NCBI GenBank assembly: GCA_016858145.1
Contig: JAEHOE010000131.1
Location: 124,001 to 188,000 of the forward strand
Reading direction: 5' to 3'
Origin: Edaphochlamys debaryana
Taxonomy: Eukaryota > Chlorophyta > Chlorophyceae > Chlamydomonadales
DNA: 64,000 nt
The notes below the pieces were generated by a model. It was given only the letters and a program-made list of their open reading frames with translations. It was not told the origin of the DNA and made no database searches. Of the stretch, positions 37,201-47,600 are shown piece after piece (the first letter of the stretch is position 1; each line of letters starts with the position of its first letter). The translations under genes were made by a program, and so were the position numbers.

Positions 37201-39550
37201 CTCCCCCCGCCTCCCTCCCCTCTCCCTCCCCCCTCACCCGTGTAGTACACCTTGCCCGTCAGCTTGCCGTCCACAACGGGGTCGATCACGGCCTTGCGCT
37301 CGATGGTGGGTCCATCGTCCACCTCAAAAGAGACCTGACAGGGGGTGGGCACGAGGAGGGAGGGCAGGCAGACGGAGGTCGGCACGGGGAAGGGCAGGGG
37401 GAGGGGGAAACGGGGCGGGGGTGGGCAACGCTCTACACTCCAGACGTTCCAGGGCTCGCGGTTGCCACTGGGGACGAGGCCAGCCTCTGGGACGCCTGGC
37501 GGGGTGCACGGTAGCCGGTGGTGTTCACGGTACCCATACGTTGGTGGGATTGGCCGGTGGCCTTCAGGTGGGTGTGGAGTCGGGGGCCGGGCTCACCTAG
37601 GGCGGCCTGGCTGCTGCGCGCAGCAGGGACGACATGACAAGCCCCCCAGCCCCGCGGCACCCGCCCGACTCCCGAGCTGCCCGGCTCACTCACCTCCCCC
37701 GTGCTCTCGTTGCGCGTTGCGTTCACGTACATCGTCGCCAGGTACTCCATGTTCCTGTACGGACGCGTACGGATGTGTACAGACGTGTACTGGTGTCGGT
37801 GTACGGAAGTGTATGGGTGTGTGAGTGCCCGAGCAATGCAGGCTCGCGAGGCCGAGAGCGCACGGAGGGCGCCACCTTCGGAGGGCGACCCAGGCGTGTG
37901 GACCCCCCTAGCAAGCTCGGCCCAGATGCGAGATGTGATGTGTGAGATATGTAACCAGACTCGCCGCGACTCACATCAGATACTCCACGATGCTGGTCGT
38001 GGTGTTGCCCGGGCCGTCGCCCTCGGAGTCGTCCCCCTCCAGCACCTTCGTCATGTTGACTAAGCGCCACGACCGCGTGTCGTACTTCCTCGTCTGCACG
38101 GTACGGCACGCACACACACACGTGTGCGACGATGAGCCCGAGTCGCGTTCCCAACACAGCAGGGCCTGAGAGCGAGGGCCTGGGGCTGGGGAGGCTGGAA
38201 AGGCCTTGCGAGGCCGCTCGGGGTTCGTCTGAACCTGCTTCATCGGCGCCAAGTCGCGAGCGCATCCGACCCGTGTCCTCCTCGCCCCAAGCCCCCAGCA
38301 TCGCTTTACCTTCTCGAGGTATCGTGGGGGGTCGGTCAGCCACGAGTTGTCCAAAGGGTGCTGCGGGGTGGTGGCATGGGATGGCGCGGCAAGAAGCGTT
38401 CAAGCATACTAGGGTGCAAGGTACGGCAGTAACGGCACCACGGTTGCTGGGGAGGAGCGGTAAGAACGTGTGACACATTGTGTTCGCAAGGCGATACAAG
38501 ATAGAGTTGAAAGAGGGGCGAGGCAGGCGGCTTCCTGTCCGTGCCACTCAAGGGACCGTTGGGAGTGGGGGGCACAGCAAAACCGCCCGGTGAAATCGCT
38601 TCAATCCTACCCCTCCGAAGCGCCCTAGCAGAGGGGACCAAGGGTGGGAGGGGGACCCAGACAAAGCGTGTGGGGCCAGCGGGAGTTGTGCAGCTCGGGG
38701 CAGCAAACACCCTGATCCATCCATCAACTGTACCAAAAGGGCCTTGTACCGAAAAGAGCAACTCAACACACCTGGTAGAGGATTGGCGCGAAGCGCACCC
38801 CCAGCCGGGTCGCCTCTCGGCGGCTGGAGGGCAAGCGGGCGAGGGCGGGGGTGAAGGGCAAAAGAAGGGCCAAGGGTTACTGGGGCCGGGCGGGTGGACA
38901 ACCAATCGCTCCAGCGCTGCTCCGGGACTGGGGGGGTTTGCCTTGCTCAGCCTCTCTCGCCGGGGCCCCTCTTGCCAGGGCCTGGGCCCGTGGGCCCGTG
39001 GCGCTTAGGCACCGCCCTGCGGCCCCTGCCCACCTGACGTTGCGTCGCGGGGGCGGGCAGACTGGCGGGGGCTTGAACGCGGGTTGCTTAGCCAGCGCGC
39101 AATTCTGTCCGTTTTCAGGAGTGGACCGTCGGCGGGGGAGGGGAGGGGGAGGGAAAGGATGGAGACGCCGCGACAGCGGAGGTGGGCGTGAGCTAGAGCT
39201 TAGCGTGTGGGGTGTGAGGCGTGGGCAACTGGGAGAAGCCAAAGGGGGCGCCAGAGGAGGGCTAGCCTGGGCGGCTGGGGCACCGACATCCCAGAGGGGT
39301 TGGTGTCGTCCCGCGTCTTTCGGGAGGGTTCAACTCCACCGCTCCGACCAGCATGTGTGATGGCCCTAGGGGCTTATCGCGTGTGCACACGCTGGAACAG
39401 GGCTTGACCGCAACGCCAAACCGGTGCCTCCGAGCCAACACGCACCTGCCCTGCCACGCCCGAAGCCCAGTCCATAGTGGTGTCATATGGCTCTCTATCG
39501 CGTCCAAGCGTCACCGCTAGGAAGCAGGCCAAGACGACAGCCCGCAGCAT
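28276..39550 (-). CDS. Signal peptide, Vps62-like ectodomain and multi-pass membrane protein
   Basis: Exons, in transcript order: 39550-39446, 38360-38310, 38093-37975, 37754-37694, 37334-37238, 37028-36946, 36612-36536, 36279-36257, 36030-36011, 35853-35731, 35389-35294, 34747-34702, 34479-34411, 34178-34128, 33740-33628, 33260-33211, 32937-32766, 32348-32238, 31905-31619, 31175-31103, 30831-30784, 30581-30483, 30136-30035, 29751-29689, 29023-28915, 28619-28276. Together they encode 863 residues with all phases matching. Residues 1-16 (MLRAVVLACFLAVTLG) form a signal peptide. Residues of about 110-345 resemble the Vps62 family: YVYTYNYYYPWN, MCPDGWHEGDLEHLKVW, and LYAHANYHEETPLFVYAK. At least six NxS/T sites lie before the first membrane segment, fitting an extracellular side. 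Hydrophobic segments follow at about 466-488, 586-609, 628-651, 693-710 and 735-760. The C-terminal tail is charged, then Gly/Ser-rich. Function is unknown; the Vps62 assignment rests on motif resemblance. Confidence 0.8.
28702..28733 (-). repeat. Intronic copy of an exon start (last exon of Vps62-like gene)
   Basis: The stretch closely matches 28586-28618, the start of the last exon, reading CTTGCCTCCACG on the minus strand in both. It lies upstream of that exon in the intron 28914-28620. The acceptor CAG seen at the true edge is lost in the copy. Confidence 0.75.
31252..31293 (-). repeat. Intronic copy of an exon start and acceptor
   Basis: It matches 31141-31179, the start of the exon at 31175 with its CCAG acceptor. 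The copy lies upstream in the same intron and still has CTCCAG before GCTGGTGG, so a second usable acceptor may exist. Confidence 0.7.
31994..32270 (-). repeat. Tandem duplication array carrying three copies of a 3' exon edge and donor
   Basis: The true edge of the exon 32348-32238 and its donor (plus strand 32229-32258) recur at 32115-32144 (29 of 30 bases) and 31994-32023 (27 of 30). Between them lies a duplicated block starting CAACACGCACCATGCACCGC at 32052 and 32149. The copied donor at 32122-32123 is intact (GTGAGC). Using it would add 114 bases in frame but run into a TGA. Confidence 0.85.
32439..32466 (-). repeat. Intronic copy of an exon start (first membrane exon)
   Basis: It matches 32321-32352 around the start of the exon at 32348 (peptide GIRGFHHTNL against GIRGSHHTHL for the copy). 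The copy is upstream in the intron. Its acceptor AG has decayed. Confidence 0.75.
33447..33484 (-). repeat. Intronic copy of an exon end and donor
   Basis: It matches 33621-33656, the end of the exon 33740-33628 (peptide NPAYYML; the copy reads RPIYHML). The copy lies downstream in the next intron and retains CTG|GTGGGG as a possible donor. Confidence 0.75.
33885..34110. repeat. Minisatellite with a 120-bp higher-order period
   Basis: The region is built of GCACAGCAC/CCGCAC-type words of about 20-27 bp. A larger unit starting GGGCCACACA at 33885 recurs at 34005, including the phrase CGAACACCGCAATGGCTGCA. It fills much of the intron 33741-34127 of the Vps62-like gene. Confidence 0.85.
35196..35226 (-). 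repeat. Intronic copy of an exon end and donor
   Basis: It matches 35284-35316, the end of the exon 35389-35294 (peptide PLFVYAK; the copy reads PLTVYAK) with donor GTGTG. It lies about 90 bases downstream inside the next intron and keeps an intact AAG|GTGTGG donor. Confidence 0.8.
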
Positions 39551-39841
39551 CCTCCCGCGGCGCGGTTGCGCGCCAAGCGACTAAGCCACGACTGATGCAG
39601 CTACTGCGGAATGCTGAACGCGATAGTCAACATGGAGTCTTGTTTGGCGTTTGAGAAAACCCGGCTGTGGTCACACTGCTCGCACTCGGGTGCGCTGTCA
39701 AACGTATCCTTGCGTTGCCAGCATGCAGGGAACGGGTAGTTAGCTGCTATGACTGCGTTCTCAGCGGTAATCTGTATGCATGCAGCGAGCACGGCACCGA
39801 CCGCACCGTTGGCACAGCTGCTCGGCTCCATCGAACACGTA

Positions 39842-39846
39842 TTACA
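39842..39846 (-). terminator. Candidate TGTAA polyadenylation signal
   Basis: TGTAA on the minus strand lies about 105 bases after the stop codon of the F-box/LRR gene and before the start of the next gene on that strand. Confidence 0.3.
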
Positions 39847-39950
39847 CGCCAGCACGCCGCCAGGGCCGCTCCGCGCAACTCAGCGCAACCATCCGTCGAC
39901 TTCGAATCAGCCACAGACGCATAGCCGGCCCAGGGCGGCCGCGGAATCTA

Positions 39951-42900
39951 TCAACCGCCCGCGCAGGCACAGCATGCCTCCGCCTCCGCTTGCAGCCACG
40001 GCCCGCCCCCTCCCCGCACTGCCGGCTCCATCCGCCCGTGCCCCACCTCCACCCTGCACCCCACCGGCAGACCCCCCCGCCTCCGCACGCTCTCCAGAGA
40101 CCCCCCCACCGCCCACTCCTCCCACTTGCTCCCGGCGCACACCCTCACGCACGCCAGCCGTGGAAGCGCCAGGCCGCCCCCGCCCGCCCCCTTCCACGCT
40201 GCCCCTCCCCTCCCCTCCATCAGCCCGTTCACGCCCTCCACCTTCCCATCCACCGTCCCCCCACCGCTGCCGGCGCGCAACCCCCCATCTCTTACTCTGT
40301 CACCATCATCTATGCTCACCCCCAGGACCCCCCGCAGCTCCAGCAGCTCCAGGGAGGGCGGCAGGCAGCGCAGGCGCAGCAGCGGGCCCACACACAACAC
40401 TCCATCCAGAGGCGTCGCGTCATGGGCACCCCACAGCTGTCCCAGACCCGGCCAGAAGGCCGCACGCGCCAGGCACGAGACGGCGAACCGACAGCCGCCC
40501 TCCCAGTCCCGGCACGCTACGTCGCCGCCGCCACCTGCACCGCCGCCGCTGCCAGCACCACCGCCGCCGCGGCCGCTGCCGCCACCGCTCTTAACAGTTG
40601 CGATGGCGCCAAAGGCAGGGTCATCCACGAGCCCATCCTGCCGGGGGCCTTGCCGCCGCACCGCGATCGGAACCGGAGGCAGCGTCGGCTCAGGTCGGGT
40701 CTGTGCCCGCCGAGCGGCCGCCATCTCGCCATCCGTCTCCGCCAGCTCCGCAGGCGGCGGGTCCAAAAGGCCAAGCAGCCACGCCGGCAGACCCGCGGCC
40801 GCCTCGGCCTCGGCCTCCGGAACCAGCGGCCAGAGCGGCGGCGCGGTCGGCGGCGGCCGGGCCGACGATGCGTACGGCACAGCCGATGCGCCGTACGCGT
40901 TTACGAGCTGCTGCAGTACCATGGCGGCACGTGTGTCGGCGGCCCATCCCGCATGCTCCGCCAAGACACCACCGCCTGTGCCGTCATTCCCGCCAACTGC
41001 CCGCCGCTGGGCTCCGAACGTATTGGCTTCACCGCTGCAACCCTCTTTCTCCCACGCTGCGGCCTCCAACCGTACCTTGTTCGGTGCCCCCGGGTCCGGG
41101 TCTGCTGCCGCCTCCTGCTTTGCCCCGGTCCCCGCTGCCGGCCGCAGCCAGCCACCCATGGCCCCGGCCACTACCGCCACCGCCGCCCGCGGCAGCGGCC
41201 GCGTCTCCCAGTGCGGCGGCCCCCACAGCGTCAGCTGCAGGTGCCGCAGTCGCCCGAAGCCCCTGAGAGCAGACACCAGCCCCTCTCCGCAGCCCCCGCT
41301 GCCCTCCGCCCGCCCGCCTCCACCTCCGCCAGCCGCCGCCGCCGCCAGGCTCTGCGCCGCCAGCTCCTCGAGGTACGGCAGCGGCGCGGCGGAGGCGGCG
41401 CCGCCGGGCAGCGCCACGTCAGCAGGCGCCGCCAGTTCGAGTGTGTGGAGCGCTGGCAGGCTGGCGGCTAGCAGGACTAGGTCGCCGGGGGTGGGGAGGG
41501 GTGCGGCGTGGCTGAGGTGGGGGCCGCGGCGGTGGCGCCCCGGGCCGCTGTAGAGTGCGAGGCATGTGATGTGGCGCAGGCTAGCGAGCCTGTGGAAGGA
41601 AGCGGGGAAAGGCAAGCGGCAGTGGGACTCACGTGGGGCGCGCTCGTGACAGCCTTCTACTTGACACCAGCAGCACGCTCCTGCGCGACCCCTTCTTCAC
41701 CGCAGCGCCAGACCCCGTCCCTCCCCTTCCCTCCGGCCTCCCTCCCCTTCCCTCCGACCTCCCTCCCCTTTCTCCCCCCTTCCCTCCCCCCCATCCCCTC
41801 ACATGCCCCAGGGCACGCTGCCTGGACGGCCGCTGTGGTCTGGCCCCAGCGCCAGCCCCAGCCCCGCCATCCGCCCCGCATGCGCCGCCGCCGCCTCAAC
41901 CAGCGCCCGGCCCGCGTCCGGCGGCAGCCCCGCAGCGTCCGGGTGCCAGGCCAGTCGCAGCATGGGCCGCAGCGGAGCCACCCCCGCGGCCCCCGCCCCT
42001 GGCCCCGCCCCGGCGCCTGAAGCGGAGTGTGGGTGCAGGGCGGCTGCTGGGGAGCCCAAGGGCCGGGAGGGGAAGGAGGGGACAGAGGCGGGCAGAAGGG
42101 GCCAGGGCGGGGAGGAGGAATAGGAGGCGGCGGGGGAGGGCGGCCAGAGGCTGCCGAGCAGTCCGGCGGCGGCGGCGGCGGCCCGCTGCGCCCAGTCCGC
42201 GGGGTTGGAGCCGCTCGGCGGCCAGTTGTACGACCGATCCTGACTGTCGTACAGCTGCAGGTCGAGCAGCGCCAGTTGCTGACGTGGCAGGAGAGGCAAG
42301 GGGCAAGGAGGGAAGGATCAATGGGCGAGGAGGCAAATGGGCGAGGAGGCAAGGGGCAAGGAGGGAAGCAGCACCCGGACGGGACCCGCGAAGCGCATCA
42401 GCGGTGGTGGTATAATGAGAATCAGGAAAGCCGGCCCAGGACTCGCATCCCGCCGTCCTCTTCCTGCTCCCTCGGCCTCTCCACCTGCTTCCGCCCACCC
42501 ACCGTGAACATGGCCAGCGGCATCGCCAGATCCCTCCACCCGACGGGCCCGCCGCCGCCGCTTCCGTTGCCTCCGTACGTAGTCGTATCTCGCCCCGCAG
42601 GCTCAGCACACAGCCGCAGCGGCGCAAGGCGCAGCACGCGCAGCGCGGGCAGGGACGCGGCCAGCATGGCCAGCACGCGCGGCGGCGCCATCTGGCCGCC
42701 CAGGCTGAGGCTGCGGAGGGTGGCGGCGGAGGGGCTGGCCGCCAGGCAGTCCCCCTGGAGGCAGCCGGACACGGGCCGGTAGCGCTGCACAGGGCCGGGG
42801 CGACAAGGCACAGCCGGGGGCGGAGCGTGACGAGAGGTTGGAGCCCCCCCTGGCAAGCGCAGAGAGGCACAGGCGGGTCTAGATGTTCAGGCGAGGATGC

Positions 42901-44177
42901 AGGCCGGGCATGAGTCAGGTACCCCTGGCTAACGCCCAAGCCTCGCCGCTGCTGACATCCCACACCCTGCCTGGAGCCTCCACCCCGCACGCCCGTGAGC
43001 CCCCCGCAAGCCCCCCGCCCCGCTTCCCCGCACCCACATAGCCGCCCTGCATGTGTTGCTGCAGGGGCCCGGGCGGCAGGAGCTCCAACGCCGTGAGCCC
43101 CGGGCCGCGGGCCAGGCCCTCACACAGCCCCGCCTCGCACCCCTGCGCCAGGAAGCAGCCCCGCAGCGCCAGCGACCGCAGCCGCCGCAGCGGCGCCAGC
43201 GCCAGAGCCAGCGCCTCGGGGCCCCAGAAGGGGTAGTCCGTGCCCACCAGCGCGGCGGTGCGGCCGCGGCGGCGGCCGGGGCGCAGGTTGCGGCAGGGGC
43301 GCAGCCGCACGCCCTCGAAGTAGGGCGCCTGGGTGGGTGGGGCGGTGGGGGGTGCGGGGGCGGGTGGGTGGGTGGGCGTGGAAGTTGGGGGCGGTGCCGG
43401 CACTGACCGTGGCAGAATGGCCGGCAGAGCATGCCATGCGCTGGGGGGCAGCGTGACGCCCCGACATTGCTGCCCGAGGACCGCAGCCATGCCCACTGCG
43501 CTGACTCTGGGGCGGGCCTCGCTCGTAGCCACAGGGCTCCCCGGCCCCTGCGAGACTGCTCACACCAGCGCCCGAACGCACCTGGCGCACGCACAGCCGC
43601 TCCAGCAGCCCGTGGCCCCCCAGGCCCAGCAGCATGCGCGTCAGGGACCCTGTCCCCGCCATGTTGCCCGACACGCGCAGCTCCATGGAGGCGGGGGCGC
43701 CCCGCAGGCCCGCGGCGCGAAGGAGCGCCGCCCACTGCGCCGCGGGGCGGCTGCGGCCCGAGGGCGTGGCTGCATCGTCCAGGGGGAAGAGGACGTGGGG
43801 GAAGGCTGGGGGAAGGGCGGGGGTAGATGCATTAGGGAGGGGGTTGACAGGTTGGGGCGCAACGAGTAGGGTGCAACGGGGCGGGGATCGGGCGGGGGGG
43901 GTCAACGGGGGGTGGGAGGGCGTGGTGGGGGGCAACGGGGTGGGGGGTGGGGGGGCTTGGAGGACGTGGGCGCACCTCCGTGGATGGCCGAGCGCCAGGC
44001 CCTGCAGGTTGCCCCCGCCACCAGCCGCTCCTCGAGCGTCAGGTGCGACCCCAGCAGCGCAACGACCTCGGGCGGAAGATGGGGAGCCTCGGCGCCGAGA
44101 CACTCGTCTGCGTCCGTGGAGGCTTCCGCGGGTTGACCAGGAGCTTCTGAGCATTGTTCAGGACAGCATGTTTGCAT
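39951..44177 (-). CDS. F-box and leucine-rich-repeat protein
   Basis: Six exons, 44177-43976, 43805-43582, 43328-43038, 42784-42503, 42278-41803 and 41589-39951, encode 1,037 residues in a continuous frame with GT-AG introns. An F-box lies at residues of about 35-66 (LPPEVVALLGSHLTLEERL, then CRAWRSAI). Degenerate LRRs are scattered through the rest: LRSLALRGCFL, GLTALELLPPG, LRVLRLAPLRL, LRHITCLALYSG, LPALHTLELAAP, LRHLQLTLWG and SLELLELRGV, separated by Gly/Ala-rich inserts. The family recruits substrates to SCF ubiquitin ligases through Skp1 binding at the F-box; the LRRs would bind the target, which is unknown. The last exon is 1.6 kb without introns, unlike the intron-dense neighbours. 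The start ATG precedes the F-box by 34 residues. Confidence 0.85.
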
Positions 44178-44613
44178 TGTGAGTTAAGGGAAGCGCAGCT
44201 GCGCAGGTCTCGCGAGCTTGGAAGATGTTGCGCCACTGCCCTGCCTGGCCGTCGGGGAGTCCTGGGTCGGCCTCTGCGCGCTGATTACTTGAAGGGCGGT
44301 GTACTGTTATAATGAGAGTGAGCTGGGGATGGGGGAGGTGGGGAGGGAGTGCGGGGCCTCGCGGAGGTCGCGGGGAGAACACGATGTGGGGGCACGGCCG
44401 CGACAAGAAAGGTAGGGACTGCCCCACTGCTCAGAGTATCCTACCCTCCCTCACCCGCGATACATAACACGGCTATTGTCAAGGGGCAAAACAGAATGGC
44501 ACTTGGCGTGGACTGCTTTGCACACCCCCGATCATAGCTCCCCTGATCCCTGTCATTGAATACCCATAACGTAAGACAGTCCGTTTGGAGCGCCCGCGAG
44601 GCGCGCGGGGACC
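44178..44613. promoter_or_regulatory. Shared intergenic region of two divergent genes, probable bidirectional promoter
   Basis: Only 436 bases separate the start codons of the F-box/LRR gene (minus) and PF20 (plus). Both 5' UTRs and promoters must lie here. A TTATAATGAG stretch near 44308 is TA-rich against the GC-rich background, but no element can be assigned with confidence. Confidence 0.5.
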
Positions 44614-47600
44614 ATGGCTGACCAGGCGGGGCTAGACACGCTGCGCCTGGAGGACTCGGACGATGACTTTAAGTACGAGGAGGTAGATGTCATGAGGTAC
44701 GTGAGACCATCGCTGTGCCTGGAGAGTTTCGGAAAGGATTCCTTCGATGGCCGTCGTTGGCGTCCCTGTGGCGCAGCGATGGGGAAGACGACGCCAGTGA
44801 GGACCTGGATGCCGCTCTGCGTAAACTTCAACAGTTTACTTCGAAGGTGCGTGTTGCGGGAGCGCGGCCTGTGCTCCGCAATGTTGCCCCCCGGAGCCGG
44901 TCGCTAACCGACGGCCTTTCACCCACAGCAAGAACCAGGGCCTGGAGGGAGAGCGAAAACGCCAGAGGTCGCTCCGGGGCAGGTGGTGAAGAAGCCGGAG
45001 GTCATTGATGACTTCCTGCGCAACTTCTTCATCAAAATGGGCCTATCCCGCACCTGTGAATGCTTTGAGGCGGAGTGGTACGAGCTCAAAGCCACGGGGA
45101 GGCTGGACAGCAGCACCACGGTGCCGGACGTCTACCTGCGGAACGCGGTGAGGGGGGGGGGTCGCGGGCGCGTGGGGCACACGCACCCCAGCCCTTGCTC
45201 GCATAGGGCACGACAGCGCTAGACCCCGCCCCCAGCAAGTCACCTCAAAGCTGACTGACTGCCAGCGACCGTGCGAAGTCCTGTCAAGTTCCGTGCGCAC
45301 AACTCCTCTCCTTTGCCGACCCATCTCCCCCGCTTGCCCCTTTCCTCCCCTCCCCTCACCGCCGCCCTCCGAAGGAACTGGAGGACGAGGTGGCGGGTCT
45401 GCGGCGGGAGCTGTCGGAAGCTAAGTCCATCGCGGCGCGCGCCAGTGCCACGTGGGACACGTTCCGCAAGGAGCGGGACTTCCACCGCATGCACCACAAG
45501 CGGGTGGCGCAGGTGCGGGGCTCGGGGGGCGGAGTGGTGTGTGGGGGGGGGTAGTTGGGGTGGGCGGGAGGAGTGGCGCGGCTTCAGTGGGTGGGCAAGG
45601 TCGCGCAGGCGGCGAGCTGCTTGCGAGGCGAGCTGGTTGCGAGGCGAGCTGGTTGCGAGGCGAGGCGAGGCGGGGGGGGGCGGGGCGGCTGGACTGGAGC
45701 GTTGAGAGCGAGGCCTCATGCGGCCGCGAGGAGCCCCAGAGCGTGCCCCCAGCGTGTCCGGAGTCTGTCCGAGTGCCGGGAGGGCGGCGGCCTTGGCGAG
45801 CAGCAGCGGGCGCAGGGCTGGCCAGCTACCGGCTGCGTCATGGGCGGCCCCGGCCAGAGGCGAGGGCGGTCCTGGGGCATGGCCCTGGCGGGGGGCTTCA
45901 CAGGCGCTGTCCCATGCGGGCTGGGGGCGGACCGCAGCCGGCAGCGGATTCGCCTGCCCCAGGCCCGGAGGCCGGCAGCTGCTGCTGTGGGGGCTTGGCG
46001 GCACGCAACCAGGCCGGGGCTCGGCGCCGGGCCGGACGCCTTGGAGGCGGCACCGCCTTCTTGGCGGGGCCTGCAGCCGCCAGTCACCTGCTCAGCTGCC
46101 AGCTCAGGTTCAGACGGGGGCTCGTGCGGCTGCGGCTTGTGGTGGGGGGCTGGCGCCTGCGGGTTGCCCGCGGGCCTGCGGGCTCAGCCTCAGGCTCAAA
46201 AGAAGGCGTGCCATAGCAGGCGGCAGGCGGCCGGAGACGGCGGGCCCGGCCAGCCGGCTCGCTGCCCGATGGCGTGCTGACGGGGGGGTCAGGAGGGGTC
46301 AGGAGACAGCCGCGGATGGCGCCACGGGCTGCCGCTAGCCGGCCAGATGCCTTGACCCCTCGGCCAGGGGACGGACACGCGGAGGGGCGCCGGCAGGGGC
46401 AAGCTTGGGAAATGGAAGGGGCGTGAGAGCGCGTCCTGGCAGGGCCATTCCCGGCCTGGGTCCTCCCCGCGCCCCCCTGGGCCGCGGCCCCAGCGCCCTC
46501 GTGCCGGCGCTGCCCGGCCTGCAGCCACTCTGGGCGGGTGGGCTCTCGGGGTTGGCGCTGTCTGCTCAGGAGGCAGGGCCTACCCAGTGCCCGCCACTTC
46601 CCGGCACACCTGGGCTTGACAGCGGCACGCTGCGGGTCACTGCACCGCCACTGAGAGCTCGCCACCCCCCGGCGCAACTGGAGGGTACCCAGCGGAACGC
46701 CACGGAATGCTGTGGAGCCCACGGGGGCTCCGATGTGGACGCACCGGAACCACCCGCCGCCCTTGGAGGTTCTGCTTGCCCCCTCTGGACACCGCCAACA
46801 CTCTCCCTTTGAAGCCGCGGGGCACGCTTAGACGCGCGGTACCGGTACACGGTGCTCTCCGCGCCCTTCCCTCGCCCCCGCTCCCGCCTCCAGCCCCCTC
46901 ATCCCCCACCCCCCCTCCCCCTCCCCACCGCACCCCAACCCTTCCAGGAGAAGAACAAGCTGCTCGCGGACCTGCGGCGGCTCAAGGAGCACTACGCCAA
47001 GTACGAGCCCACCATTCTGGAGCTCAAGAAGAAGTACGAGACGCTGATGAAGGAGAAGATGATGGCCAGCCTGGAGCGGGACAAGCTGGCGGCCAAGGTG
47101 GGAGGCAGCGGGCGGGGGGTAGCGTGTGTGGTGGTGGCGGTGGGGTGTGTGCTGGGCGCTACTCAGATGTGCTGAGGGAGCGAGGGTGGGAGCGAGGAAG
47201 TGAAAGGGCCGGCGGAGTCCTCCGGGGCCCAGCCGCCCAGGCTCGCCACACCCCAACCCAGATCAGCCACAACCCGTTCCTGCCCTTCCCCCACACCTGG
47301 CGGCGAGGAAGTGCGTCCTTGGCACCCTAGGCACCCTCCAAAACCCACCCACCCACCCACCCACCCACCCACCCCTGCCCCGACCCAGATCGAGGCGCTG
47401 GAGGCGGCCGCCGCCAACGCCGCCGCCGCGGGCCTCTCGGGCGAGCGCTCCTTCGGGGCCTCTTCATCGGCGGGTTTCCGCGCCGGCCCCGCCAACGGCT
47501 CCCTCTCGGCAGACGCGGCCAACCTCTCGGCCCGCTCGGGCGCCGCCGCCGGCCCCGGCCCTGGCCCCGGCCCCGGCGCCCCGACCTCCATCCCCTCCGC

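Noticed and set aside
37085..37240. C/T-rich tract read as a coding repeat
   Set aside because: It is an extended polypyrimidine region of the intron between the exons 37334-37238 and 37028-36946.
40126..41553. 475-codon plus-strand frame opposite the F-box/LRR gene
   Set aside because: It is Pro/Ser/Arg-rich without motifs, whereas the minus strand carries LRRs and an F-box in phase.
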